Shown here piece by piece: positions 35,203-44,137 of a DNA stretch of 64,000 nucleotides. Positions within the stretch are counted from its first letter, which is position 1; each line of letters opens with the position of its first letter. Source of the stretch: Microbacterium sp. HD4P20 (GTDB lineage Bacteria; Actinomycetota; Actinomycetes; Actinomycetales; Microbacteriaceae). The DNA lies in assembly GCF_019449275.2 (NCBI RefSeq), contig NZ_JAHZQZ020000012.1:496001-560000 (forward strand). The letters are read 5' to 3'. Both the position numbers and the translations under genes were made by a program. The notes beneath the pieces are model-generated. The model had not been told where the DNA came from. It ran no database searches and was given only the letters and a program-made list of their open reading frames with translations.

Positions 35203-36969
35203 TCAGGCGAGGATGCGGCCGTCTTCGATCCGCACGACCCGGTCGACCAGGGCCTCAGGAACCGCGACGTGCGAGATCAGCAACACGGCCTGGTCGCCGC
35301 GCACCGCCCCGAGCAGGTCGGCGAGAAGGAGATCGGATGCCGCGGGGTCGACCCCGGCCGTCGGCTCGTCGAGCACCAGCACCGGGAATCCGCGCAGGAG
35401 CGCCCGCGCGAGTGCGATTCGCTGGGCCTGACCGCCCGACACGAGCGCGCCGCGCTCGCCGACCCGTGCGTCGAGCCCGCCGCGCTCGCGCAGCCACGAG
35501 CCGAGGCCGACTCTCGCCAGGACCGCCTCGAGCTCGGCATCCGTCGCCGTCTCGCGTGCGAACAGCAGGTTCTGACGGATGTCCTCGTCGAAGAGCATGG
35601 GCTGCTGCTCGCAGAGGCCCACCGTCAGACGCACGTCGTCGCCGGCGAGGTCGTGTACCGAGCGCCCGCCGATCGTGTAATCGCCGTCGGTCTCGAGGAA
35701 GCGCACCAGGGCGTGTGCGAGCGTCGTCTTGCCCGCGCCGCTGGACCCCATCACGAGCACGCGCTGGCCGGGACGGATGTCGAGGTCGATGTCGTGAAGG
35801 GAGGGCACGGCCGCGCTGCCAGCCGAAACCGAGGTGCCCGGCCACCGGACCGCCGCGCCGCGCAGCCGGATGCCGTCCCCGAATTCTGGGGCGACGCCGG
35901 TGGGCGCGACGTGCTCGTGGACGAGCGCGGCCGGCGACTCGGCGGGCACGGCGGAGGCGATGCGCTCGGCCGAGGCTCGCACCTGGCGCCACGATGCGGC
36001 GGCGAGCGGCACGGCGGCGAACACCTCGAACACGGCCATAGGCACGAGCACGACCACCGCGAGCCACGGGCCACCCAGGGCGCCCGACGCGATACCGGGT
36101 GCGGCGGCGGTGAGGGCGGCGATCGAGGCGGCTCCCGCCAGCAGTGAGACCAGTGCGGCGGTGCCGGCCTGGGCCCCCGCGCGGCGCACCACGGCGCGGC
36201 GCAACGCGGCGTCGGCTGCGGCGATGCGGGCACGGCTCTGCTCCTCGGCGCCGAACGCTGACAGCACGTCGAGGCTGCCGAGGTGGTCGAGCACCGCGTC
36301 GGCGAGCCGAGCGCGCAACGGGGCGATCGACCGTTCGGCGCGGGCGCCGGCTGCCCAGCCCCACAGCGTCGCGACCAGGGCGGCCATCGCGAGGCACGCG
36401 AGCAGTGTGAGTGCGGCCGGCCACCACACGAACGCGACCAGCACCACCGCACCGACCGCGACGAGCGCCGACGCGGCCAGCGGCTGCACGACGCGGAGCG
36501 GGAGATTCTGCAGATCATCGACGTCGTCGACGAGCGCGCCGAGCACGGAACCCCGGCGGGTGCGCGCCAGTCCGTCGGGAGCGAGCGGCACGAGTCGCCG
36601 CACCAGCTCCGCCCGCGTCGAGGCGAGCTGGCGCAGCGCGGCGTCGTGCCCCGTGAGGCGCTCGAGGTAGCGGAAGACGGCACGCGAGATGGCGAAGAAC
36701 CGCACGCCGACGACAGCCGCCGACAGATAGAGCACCGGGGGCTGCTCGCTCGCGCGCACGATCAACCATGCGCTGACGGCGAGGAGGGCCACGGCGGATG
36801 CCTCAGAAGCGAAGCCCGCCGCGAGGGTCCACCAGAACCGCCGCGCCGGCGGCATCGCGCCGCGAAGCACCGTGCCCGCCGAGACCGTCGCCGGGCGCTC
36901 GGCTGCCACGATCGGCCGTCGAGCGCCGATCGTGACGGGCGAGGGGGAGGTCGACCCGAGGTGCGTCAT
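35203..36969 (-). CDS. cydC: Thiol reductant ABC exporter subunit CydC
   Basis: 588 residues: six-helix transmembrane domain followed by an ATPase domain with Walker A GSSGAGKTT, signature LVSGGQAQRIALARAL and Walker B VLVLDEPTAGVD. With CydD it exports cysteine/glutathione-type reductants needed to assemble cytochrome bd. ATG 36969 overlaps the cydD stop. Longer in-frame reading continues upstream through cydD and is rejected. Last gene of cydABDC. Confidence 0.93.
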   Translation of the reverse strand: MTHLGSTSPSPVTIGARRPIVAAERPATVSAGTVLRGAMPPARRFWWTLAAGFASEASAVALLAVSAWLIVRASEQPPVLYLSAAVVGVRFFAISRAVFRYLERLTGHDAALRQLASTRAELVRRLVPLAPDGLARTRRGSVLGALVDDVDDLQNLPLRVVQPLAASALVAVGAVVLVAFVWWPAALTLLACLAMAALVATLWGWAAGARAERSIAPLRARLADAVLDHLGSLDVLSAFGAEEQSRARIAAADAALRRAVVRRAGAQAGTAALVSLLAGAASIAALTAAAPGIASGALGGPWLAVVVLVPMAVFEVFAAVPLAAASWRQVRASAERIASAVPAESPAALVHEHVAPTGVAPEFGDGIRLRGAAVRWPGTSVSAGSAAVPSLHDIDLDIRPGQRVLVMGSSGAGKTTLAHALVRFLETDGDYTIGGRSVHDLAGDDVRLTVGLCEQQPMLFDEDIRQNLLFARETATDAELEAVLARVGLGSWLRERGGLDARVGERGALVSGGQAQRIALARALLRGFPVLVLDEPTAGVDPAASDLLLADLLGAVRGDQAVLLISHVAVPEALVDRVVRIEDGRILA

Positions 36970-38633
36970 GCGAAGACCTCGCTCGGCTCGAGACGCACGA
37001 CCTGGTCGGCGATCTCGCGGGCCGACACCCGGTGCGAGATGAGCAGCACCGTCGCGCCGGCGTCGGCGAGCCGACGGACGGCCCGCCATAGTCGCGCCTC
37101 GGTCCCGGGGTCCAGGGCGGAGCTCGGCTCGTCCAGCGCGATGACCGGCGCTCGACCGCGCAGGTGGCGGTACAGCGCCCGCGCCACCGCGACCTGCTGA
37201 GCCTGTCCGCCCGAGAGTCCGGCGCCCTGCACGCCGAGCTTGAGGGCCGGATCCAGTCCTTCGCCGCAGGCCAGATCCAAAGCGCGGCGCACCGTCGCGG
37301 CGTCCGGAGCCGCATCGCCCAGCGCGACGTTGTCGGCGATCGTGCCGGCGAGAAGCCCGGGCCGCTGACCGGCCCACGCGAGCCAGTCCGACGGCGCGAG
37401 GTCGCGGACGTCGGTGTCGCCGAGCATGGCGTCGCCCTCGAACGCTGCGGCGCCACGAAGCGCTGCGAACAGGCTCGACTTTCCAGCCCCGCTCAGACCC
37501 TCGACGAGGGTGACGGTCCCCGGGCGCGCAGCGAAGCTCACGGCAGGCAGCTGCGCCCGCTCTCCGCGCCGGACCCTCACCGCGTGCAGCACGAGGTTCC
37601 CCTCCTCCGGTCCTGCACGCGGCTTGCCGACCGGGGTGAGCGGACCAGACCGCTCACGCGCGGCATCCAGCACCGCGAAGACGTCGTCGGTCGCCGCCAC
37701 ACCCTCGGCCGCGGCATGGAACTGCACGCCCACCTGACGCAGCGGCAGGTACGCCTCGGGCGCGAGCAGCAGCACGAACAGGCCCACGGCGAGCGTGAGA
37801 GCACCGTCGATCAGGCGGAAGCCGATCGACACCGCCACGATCGCGACCGAGATGCTCGCGAGGAATTCCAACGCGAAACCCGAGAGGAACGACACGCGCA
37901 GGACGCGCATGGTCTCGCGCCGGTATTCGTCGGTGACGCGTTCGATGGATGCCGCGGCCCGATGATGGCGCCCGAAGACCTTCAGAGTCGACAGGCCCTG
38001 GACGGTGTCGGCGAAGCGCGCGGCGAGCCGTTGCAGGATCAGCCATTGCCGCTGCTGCACGGTGCGCGTCGCCAAGCCGATGAGCACCATGAAGACAGGA
38101 ATGAGTGGCAGCGTGAGCAGCACGGTCAAACCAGAGAGCCAGTCCTGCCCCCACATCACCGCGAGGATGAGCGGTGTCGCCACGACCGTCTGCACGAGCT
38201 GTGGCAGGTACCGGCCGAAGTAGGCCTCGAGCGCGTCGAGCCCGCGGCCCGCGGTGACAGCCAGCTGCGCCGAATTGCGGGAGCCCAGCCACTCCGGGCC
38301 GAGCGCGCCGACGGCTTCGACGAGCGCCGCGCGCAGCTGCGACTGCACGCGTGCGGCCGCGCGGATCGCGACCGCCTCGCGCGCCCACACCAGCGCGGCG
38401 CGCAGCGCGACGACGGCAGCCAGCGCCGCGAGCGTGCTCGCGAGGGCGGGCACCGGCATCCCGTCGATCGCTCCCGTGATGACGCGTGTCAGCAGCCACG
38501 CGAACGCGACGATCACCGCCGTCTGCGCGACCGCGATGGCGCCGATCGCCACGAAGAACCCGCGGGAGGCGCGAGCGTACCGCAGCAGCCGAGGGTCGAC
38601 CGGTCGGGTGCCGGTGGCAGGTGGTGCGCTCAC
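36966..38633 (-). CDS. cydD: Thiol reductant ABC exporter subunit CydD
   Basis: 555 residues from GTG 38633, overlapping the cydB stop (GTGA). The membrane domain starts RYARASRGFFVAIGAIAVAQ. The ATPase domain shows EGLSGAGKSSLF, the signature LSGGQAQQVAVARAL and VIALDEPSSALD. It forms a heterodimer with CydC. The nucleotide-binding half is short compared with E. coli CydD, but all key motifs are present. Confidence 0.93.
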   Translation of the reverse strand: MSAPPATGTRPVDPRLLRYARASRGFFVAIGAIAVAQTAVIVAFAWLLTRVITGAIDGMPVPALASTLAALAAVVALRAALVWAREAVAIRAAARVQSQLRAALVEAVGALGPEWLGSRNSAQLAVTAGRGLDALEAYFGRYLPQLVQTVVATPLILAVMWGQDWLSGLTVLLTLPLIPVFMVLIGLATRTVQQRQWLILQRLAARFADTVQGLSTLKVFGRHHRAAASIERVTDEYRRETMRVLRVSFLSGFALEFLASISVAIVAVSIGFRLIDGALTLAVGLFVLLLAPEAYLPLRQVGVQFHAAAEGVAATDDVFAVLDAARERSGPLTPVGKPRAGPEEGNLVLHAVRVRRGERAQLPAVSFAARPGTVTLVEGLSGAGKSSLFAALRGAAAFEGDAMLGDTDVRDLAPSDWLAWAGQRPGLLAGTIADNVALGDAAPDAATVRRALDLACGEGLDPALKLGVQGAGLSGGQAQQVAVARALYRHLRGRAPVIALDEPSSALDPGTEARLWRAVRRLADAGATVLLISHRVSAREIADQVVRLEPSEVFA

Positions 38634-39667
38634 GGTCGGTGCGCCGCGGCCGACGCGGCCTCGATCCGAGCGCGCGTGATGCGCTTGCGGAAGATCCAGT
38701 ATGTCCAGCCCTGGTACGCCAGCACGAGCGGCAGGAAGATCAACGCCGCCCACGACATGATCGTGAGGGTGTAATCCGTGCTGGAGGCGTTCTCGATCGT
38801 CAGCGAGTACTCCGCGGCCGTTGTCGAGGGCATGACGTACGGGAACAGCGCGAACCACAGCGCCAGCACCGCAGACACGATCGTGAACGCGCCGAACCCG
38901 AACGCCCAGCCCTCGCGGCCGCGGGCATTCGCGATCCACGATGCGACCAGCAGCAGGGCGGCCACGGCGGCCAGCACCGCGGTGATCATGGCGAGCTCCC
39001 TGCCCTGCGAGAAGGCCATGACGACGGTCCACAGGAGGAACGCAGCGCCCACGACGATCGTGAGCAGGCCTGCCCGGCGGGCGAGCCGGCGGGCGTCGGC
39101 GGCGACCTGACCGTCTGTCTTCAGCGCGACGAAGTACACCCCGTGAGTGAAGAAGAGCAGCAGCATCGTGACCCCGCCGAGGAGGCCGTACGGGTTGAAG
39201 AGTGTCAGGAACGACCCCGTGAACTCCATGCTGGCGTCGATGGGAACGCCTTGCACGATGTTGGCGACAGCCACGCCCCACAGCAGCGCGGGCACGGCCG
39301 AGCCGATCACGATCATGCGATCGAAGGCGCGCTTCCACCGCAGGCTGTCGCGCTGGTGGCGGTACTCGAACGAGACGCCACGCAGGATGAGGGCCAGCAG
39401 GATCAGCAGCAGAGCGAGGTAGAACCCGCTGAACAGCGTGGCGTACCAGTGCGGGAAGGCGGCGAACAGGCAGGCGCCGGCCACGATGATCCACGTCTCG
39501 TTGAGGTCCCAGACGGGACCGATGGTGTTGATCACCTGGCGACGACTGACGTCGTCTTTGCCCAGGAACGGCAGTGACATGCCGACGCCGAAGTCGAAGC
39601 CGTCCAGCACGAAGTAGCCGACGAACAGGAATCCGACGATCCAGAACCACAGGTAGGCAAGATCCAT
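38630..39667 (-). CDS. cydB: Cytochrome bd ubiquinol/menaquinol oxidase subunit II
   Basis: 345 residues with about eight membrane helices. It begins MDLAYLWFWIVGFLFVGYF and continues VLDGFDFGVGM, then NTIGPVWDLNETWIIVAGACL, diagnostic of CydB. It stabilises the haem-bearing CydA subunit. It starts nine bases after the cydA stop and overlaps cydD. Confidence 0.97.
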   Translation of the reverse strand: MDLAYLWFWIVGFLFVGYFVLDGFDFGVGMSLPFLGKDDVSRRQVINTIGPVWDLNETWIIVAGACLFAAFPHWYATLFSGFYLALLLILLALILRGVSFEYRHQRDSLRWKRAFDRMIVIGSAVPALLWGVAVANIVQGVPIDASMEFTGSFLTLFNPYGLLGGVTMLLLFFTHGVYFVALKTDGQVAADARRLARRAGLLTIVVGAAFLLWTVVMAFSQGRELAMITAVLAAVAALLLVASWIANARGREGWAFGFGAFTIVSAVLALWFALFPYVMPSTTAAEYSLTIENASSTDYTLTIMSWAALIFLPLVLAYQGWTYWIFRKRITRARIEAASAAAHRP

Positions 39668-39676
39668 GGCGAGCTC

Positions 39677-41122
39677 CTAGTAGACCGTCGTGGGGGTGTG
39701 CTCGACCGCGAGGTCACGCGGATCGGGGTCGTCGGGGCCTGGCAGAGGGTCGGGCCCCGTCTTGGCGGTCTTCACGATGAGCCCGAACTCGACGACCGCC
39801 AGCGCCGCGTAGATCAGCGTGAACGCCACGAGCGAGATGAGCACCGTCCACCCCGGCACACTCGGTGAGACGCCGTCCTCGGTGAGCATGAGGCTGAACA
39901 CGATCCAGGGCTGACGGCCCATCTCGGTGAAGACCCAGCCGACGAGGATCGCGAACAGCGATGCTGGCCATGCCCACACCGCCAGTCGCCAGGCCCACGC
40001 CGGCACGTCGCGCTTCGCGCGCTTGCGCGTGAGCCAGAGTCCCACCACAGCGGTGAGCGCCGCCACGCCGCCGAGGCCGATCATCCAGCGGAACGCCCAG
40101 TAGGTCACCCACACGATCGGGGCGAAGTTGCCGTCGACCTGGTCGGCGAACTGCGGGAACAGCTCGGTCGTGTACTGCAGGTTGAGGTCGTTGATTCCTT
40201 CGACACAGCCGTCCAGGCTGTGGGTCGACAGGAACGCCAGCAGATACGGCACGCGGATGGAGAAGAGTTCGCTCGTGCCGTCGGGCGTGCCGAGCGTGAA
40301 GATCGAGAACGACGCATCCGCTCCGCACGCACTGTCGAACATGGCCTCGGCCGCCGCCATCTTCATCGGCTGCGTGGCGACCATCACGAGGCTCAGCTGG
40401 TCGCCGGAGAGGGCGACGCCGGCGAAGGCGACGATCATGCCCCACAGCCCGTACTTCAGCGACGACCGCATCATCTCGATGTTCTGCTTGCGCAGCAGGT
40501 GCCACGCCGAGATCGAGATGATGACACCCGCGGTCATCATGAACGCCGCGAACAGCGTGTGGGGGAGCGCGGCGATCGCAACCGGATTCGACAGCACGGC
40601 GAAGAAGTCGGTCATCTCGGCCCGCGAACCGTCTTCGGCCATGCGGAAGCCGACCGGATTCTGCATGAACGCGTTGGCCGCGAGGATGAAGTAAGCCGAG
40701 AACCACGCGCCGATCGTGGCGATCCAGATGCTCGCGAGGTGCAGAGCGCGCGGGAGCTTGTCCCACCCGAAGATCCACAGACCGATGAAGGTGGCCTCGA
40801 AGAAGAAGGCCATGAGCCCCTCGAAGGCGAGCGGGGCGCCGAAGACGTCGCCCACGAAACGCGAGTACGACGACCAGTTCATGCCGAACTGGAACTCCTG
40901 CACGATGCCGGTGACGACGCCCATCGCGAAGTTGATCAGGAAGATCTTTCCGAAGAACCGGGTGAGGTGCAGCCACTTCACGGCGCCGGTGCGAAACCAC
41001 GCGGTCTGGAAGATCGCCACCGTCAGCGCCATGCCGAGGGTCAGCGGCACGAACAGGAAGTGGTACAGCGTCGTGAGTCCGAACTGCCAGCGGGCGAGCA
41101 GCAGAGGGTCCAGAAGATCCAC
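39677..41122 (-). CDS. cydA: Cytochrome bd oxidase subunit I
   Basis: 481 residues from GTG 41122. LLARWQFGLTTLYHFLFVPLT holds His21, equivalent to the high-spin haem ligand. GRQPWIV and the Q-loop region are present. It is a short-Q-loop CydA, as usual in actinobacteria. GGAG lies eight bases upstream of the GTG; in-frame ATG 41185 lies within the operators and is rejected. The complex reduces O2 to water with high affinity under low oxygen or respiratory stress. Two palindromes 29-65 bases upstream probably control the operon. Confidence 0.96.
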   Translation of the reverse strand: MDLLDPLLLARWQFGLTTLYHFLFVPLTLGMALTVAIFQTAWFRTGAVKWLHLTRFFGKIFLINFAMGVVTGIVQEFQFGMNWSSYSRFVGDVFGAPLAFEGLMAFFFEATFIGLWIFGWDKLPRALHLASIWIATIGAWFSAYFILAANAFMQNPVGFRMAEDGSRAEMTDFFAVLSNPVAIAALPHTLFAAFMMTAGVIISISAWHLLRKQNIEMMRSSLKYGLWGMIVAFAGVALSGDQLSLVMVATQPMKMAAAEAMFDSACGADASFSIFTLGTPDGTSELFSIRVPYLLAFLSTHSLDGCVEGINDLNLQYTTELFPQFADQVDGNFAPIVWVTYWAFRWMIGLGGVAALTAVVGLWLTRKRAKRDVPAWAWRLAVWAWPASLFAILVGWVFTEMGRQPWIVFSLMLTEDGVSPSVPGWTVLISLVAFTLIYAALAVVEFGLIVKTAKTGPDPLPGPDDPDPRDLAVEHTPTTVY

Positions 41123-41150
41123 GATGCGTTCTCCGATCGCTCTGAAGGGC

Positions 41151-41187
41151 TGTGGTCTGACCACACTAGCATGTGGTCGGACCACAT
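41151..41187. promoter_or_regulatory. Paired palindromic operators upstream of cydA
   Basis: TGTGGTC-T-GACCACA (41151-41165) and ATGTGGTC-G-GACCACAT (41171-41187) are perfect palindromes with centres 21 bp apart, two helical turns. The core GGTCnGACC resembles FadR-type GntR sites (TGGTnnnACCA). They lie between divergent cydA and moaA. Confidence 0.75.
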
Positions 41188-41249
41188 CCGACTGCGGTCG
41201 GAGATCTCCCGATCGCCACGCTTGCGGAGCCGGCCGCCCGGGGCACGAC

Positions 41250-41255
41250 TACCCT
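41250..41255 (+). promoter_or_regulatory. Leaderless -10 box (TACCCT) ahead of moaA
   Basis: TACCCT, seven bases, then ATG 41263, the start of a 14-codon leader peptide rather than moaA itself. Confidence 0.5.
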
Positions 41256-41262
41256 CGAGAGC

Positions 41263-41307
41263 ATGGCGATCGACGCAGCGGCGACGGCGGCGGGTCCGCG
41301 CACATGA
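41263..41307 (+). CDS. Possible 14-residue leader peptide coupled to moaA
   Basis: ATG 41263 opens a frame encoding [14 protein letters not shown], and its TGA (41305-41307) overlaps the moaA ATG 41304 as ATGA. A -10-like box lies seven bases before it. The true moaA start has no clear ribosome site. The peptide may exist only to deliver ribosomes to moaA by coupling. The alternative is that it is chance. Confidence 0.4.
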   Translation: MAIDAAATAAGPRT

Positions 41308-42383
41308 GCGCGATCCCGGTGAGCATCGGGCGACGGATGCCGGAAGCCCGGGCATCCGCCACGCTCGAGGCGCACCCGGGCGCACCCCTCATCGACACGC
41401 ACGGACGCGTGCACCGCGACCTGCGCATCTCGCTGACCGATCGGTGCTCGCTGCGGTGCACCTACTGCATGCCCGAGCAGGGCAACGAGTGGCTGGCCAA
41501 GACGAGCATCCTCACGCTCGACGAGATCGAGCTCATCGCCCGCACCGCGGCAGCCGACGGCATCACGACGTTCCGCCTCACCGGCGGCGAACCGCTGCTG
41601 CGCACCGACATCGTGGAGATCGTGCGCCGCCTGGCCGCCATCAAGGGGCCGGACGGGCGCCCGGTGCAGATCGCGATGACCACCAACGGCATCCGGCTGC
41701 GCGAGGTGCTTCCCGTTCTCGTCGACGCGGGCCTCGGGCGCCTGAACATCTCGATCGACACGCTGCGCCGCGATCGGTTCCACGAGCTCACCCGCCGCGA
41801 CCGGCTCGACGATGTACTCGACGGGATCGCCGCGGCGGCGGCATCCGATCTTCGTCCCCTCAAGCTCAACGCGGTGGCGATGCGTGATGTCAACGACGAC
41901 GAGCTGGTCGACCTCGTCGAGTTCGCGATCGAGCACGATGCGCAGATGCGCTTCATCGAGCAGATGCCCCTGGACGCCGGGCACACATGGGACCGCTCGC
42001 GCATGGTCACCCAGGACGAGATCCTGGGCACGCTCGGCCGGCGCTGGGAGCTGACACCTGTGGCCGGTCGAGGGGGCGCGCCGGCCGCGCAGTGGCTGCT
42101 CGACGGCGGCCCCCACGCCGTGGGGGTCATCGCCTCGGTCACGGCGCCGTTCTGCGGCGACTGCGACCGGCTGCGCCTGACAGCGGATGGCCAGCTGCGA
42201 AACTGCCTGTTCTCGACGACCGAGTACGACCTGCTGCCGATCATGCGCGCCACGGCCGGCGAGCGCGAGCGCGAGATCGACGGGATGCTGCGCGCCTGCG
42301 TGCGGGGCAAGCTGCCGGGGCACGCGATCAACGACCCTGCGTTCCTCCAGCCGGCACGCGGCATGAACGCCATCGGAGGCTGA
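41304..42383 (+). CDS. moaA: GTP 3',8-cyclase MoaA
   Basis: 359-residue radical SAM enzyme. The SAM cluster motif [14 protein letters not shown] (CxxxCxxC) and the C-terminal second cluster [18 protein letters not shown] are present, and it ends with the required Gly-Gly (MNAIGG). It converts GTP to the cPMP precursor, the first Moco step, with MoaC (26660-27136) acting next. It is 15 kb from the other Moco genes and paired with fdhD, which starts one base after its stop. Confidence 0.96.
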   Translation: MSAIPVSIGRRMPEARASATLEAHPGAPLIDTHGRVHRDLRISLTDRCSLRCTYCMPEQGNEWLAKTSILTLDEIELIARTAAADGITTFRLTGGEPLLRTDIVEIVRRLAAIKGPDGRPVQIAMTTNGIRLREVLPVLVDAGLGRLNISIDTLRRDRFHELTRRDRLDDVLDGIAAAAASDLRPLKLNAVAMRDVNDDELVDLVEFAIEHDAQMRFIEQMPLDAGHTWDRSRMVTQDEILGTLGRRWELTPVAGRGGAPAAQWLLDGGPHAVGVIASVTAPFCGDCDRLRLTADGQLRNCLFSTTEYDLLPIMRATAGEREREIDGMLRACVRGKLPGHAINDPAFLQPARGMNAIGG

Positions 42384-42384
42384 C

Positions 42385-43257
42385 ATGGGACGCATCACCT
42401 CGCGCAGCCCCGTCACGCGCATCACGCTCGGCGAGCACGGCGCCGCGGTCCGGCGCCGCGCCGACACGCTCGCGGTGGAGGAGCCGCTCGAGATCCGGCT
42501 CGCGGGGGAGCCCCTCACCGTCACGATGCGCACGCCGGGTCACGACATCGAGCTCGCGGCCGGGTTCCTGGTGTCGGAGGGCGTCATCTCAGCCGGCGGG
42601 CACTTCCGCTCCGCCATCCACTGCGGCGGCCCGGGCACCGGCGCGGTCGGCATCACCTCCACCGAGAACACCTACAACGTCCTCGACGTCACGCTCGCCC
42701 CGGGCGTGGAACCGCCCTTGACCGACATCGCCCGCAACTTCTACACGACGAGCTCGTGCGGCGTGTGCGGCACCGCCTCGATCGAGGCGATCGAGAAGAT
42801 CTCGCAGTACGACGTCGGCGCCGACGACGTGGTCGTCGATGCTGCGCTGGTGGCGGGGCTTCCCGACGCGCTGCGCGCGGGTCAGGCCGTGTTCGACAAG
42901 ACGGGTGGGCTTCACGCCGCCGCGCTGTTCGACGCCGCCAGCGGTGAGATGCTCGTGCTGCGTGAGGACGTCGGCCGTCACAACGCCGTTGACAAGGTCG
43001 TCGGGTGGGCCGTCCTCGAAGACCGGCTGCCGCTTCGTGCAACGGTGCTGCAGGTGTCGGGGCGAGCGAGCTTCGAACTCGTCCAGAAGGCCGTGATGGC
43101 CGGCATCCCCATTCTGTCGGCGGTGTCGGCACCGTCATCGCTCGCCGTCGAGTTGGCCGAAGCATCCGGGCTCACCCTCGCCGGCTTCGTACGGGGCCCG
43201 TCGATGAACCTCTACGCGCGCGCCGACCGCGTGCGAGAGCCGAGCCTGCGCCCCTGA
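42385..43257 (+). CDS. fdhD: Formate dehydrogenase accessory sulfurtransferase FdhD
   Basis: 290 residues. The catalytic cysteine motif [11 protein letters not shown] is clear, followed by [14 protein letters not shown] and the nucleotide-binding-like [14 protein letters not shown]. FdhD moves sulfur from a desulfurase onto the Moco of formate-dehydrogenase-like enzymes. The only such enzyme in the window is the YdeP protein at 21987. It is co-transcribed with moaA and followed by a terminator. Confidence 0.95.
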   Translation: MGRITSRSPVTRITLGEHGAAVRRRADTLAVEEPLEIRLAGEPLTVTMRTPGHDIELAAGFLVSEGVISAGGHFRSAIHCGGPGTGAVGITSTENTYNVLDVTLAPGVEPPLTDIARNFYTTSSCGVCGTASIEAIEKISQYDVGADDVVVDAALVAGLPDALRAGQAVFDKTGGLHAAALFDAASGEMLVLREDVGRHNAVDKVVGWAVLEDRLPLRATVLQVSGRASFELVQKAVMAGIPILSAVSAPSSLAVELAEASGLTLAGFVRGPSMNLYARADRVREPSLRP

Positions 43258-43331
43258 GGTTCGGAGGGCCATCGGCTCTCGGAAGACCACGCCCGGGCCG
43301 TTGGGCCAGACATCCCGCGGGCCCGGCATGG

Positions 43332-43366
43332 CGCTGCCCGCCGGTCCGGAAGGAGGGCGGGCAGCG
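43332..43366. terminator. Hairpin between convergent fdhD and dps
   Basis: CGCTGCCCGCC (43332-43342) pairs with GGCGGGCAGCG (43356-43366), an 11-bp stem with a 13-base loop, placed to serve both convergent genes. Confidence 0.6.
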
Positions 43367-43381
43367 TCAGGGCGCCTGGGA

Positions 43382-43990
43382 TCACCGCCTGGGGGTGCGG
43401 TTCTCCGCGCTCACCATCCACGAGAGCTGCTCGACGCGTTCGAGGATCGCGTGGAGGATATCGGCACTCGTGGGGTCTTCTTCGTCGACGGCGTCGTGCA
43501 CATCGCGGCACGTGCCGGCGACGGCATCCAGCCTCTCGGTCATGAGATCCACGACCTCGGTGGTCGCGATCTCGCCCTGAGGGAACTCGGGCAGCGTGGT
43601 GGTCTGAGCGACCTGATCGCTGCGGCCGTCGGGAAGGGCGTGCAGGGCGCGCATGCGCTCGGCCACGTCGTCGGCGAACCCGCGTGCGGCCTCGATGATC
43701 TCGTCCAGCTGCAGGTGGGTGTCGCGGAAGTTGCGGCCCACCACGTTCCAGTGCGCCTGTTTGCCCTGCAGCGAGAGCTCGATGAGATCGACGAGCACCT
43801 TCTGCAGGTTCTCACCGAGGGTTTCGGATGCGGTGAATCCGCGCTCCGCATTCTGCTCCCGAGTCAACTCGGCGCCCGCGCCGCCACGTGCGCTGCGGCG
43901 CGTGCCGGTGCCGGCCGATGAGCGGGCGCTGCTCTTGCTCGCCGTCGTCTTGCTCGCGGTCGTGCTCTTCTTCGCGGTGGTGGGGGCCAC
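43382..43990 (-). CDS. dps: Dps-family DNA-binding ferritin
   Basis: 202 residues from GTG, with GGAG five bases upstream. The ferritin-like core shows the ferroxidase residues in QGKQAHWNVVGRNFRDTHLQLDE and later a helix ending EDPTSADILHAILERVEQLSW. The first 36 residues are Lys/Ser/Thr/Arg-rich (KKSTTASKTTASKSSARSS), a long basic tail likely used for DNA binding. It protects DNA from oxidative stress and stores iron. No clear promoter is visible. Confidence 0.93.
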   Translation of the reverse strand: MAPTTAKKSTTASKTTASKSSARSSAGTGTRRSARGGAGAELTREQNAERGFTASETLGENLQKVLVDLIELSLQGKQAHWNVVGRNFRDTHLQLDEIIEAARGFADDVAERMRALHALPDGRSDQVAQTTTLPEFPQGEIATTEVVDLMTERLDAVAGTCRDVHDAVDEEDPTSADILHAILERVEQLSWMVSAENRTPRR

Positions 43991-44137
43991 TGTCGCTCCG
44001 TTCGTGGGGTGTTCCAGAGGTTACTTATCCGGTTGCCGTTCGGCCCGGGGATTGCCCTCCGGCGAATGACGTGCTAGCCGGCGGTCGCCGCTGCGTGCAC
44101 CGGCCCGGCGGCGCGATCGTGATGGGATGGGACCGTC

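Noticed and set aside
35203..37377. CydC starting further upstream
   Set aside because: The extension would run through the cydD ATPase domain in another frame; ATG 36969 overlaps the cydD stop in the usual way.
40716..42383. Long plus-strand frame extending moaA upstream
   Set aside because: The extension crosses the cyd operators and the cydA gene in antisense. MoaA homology begins at about 41304.
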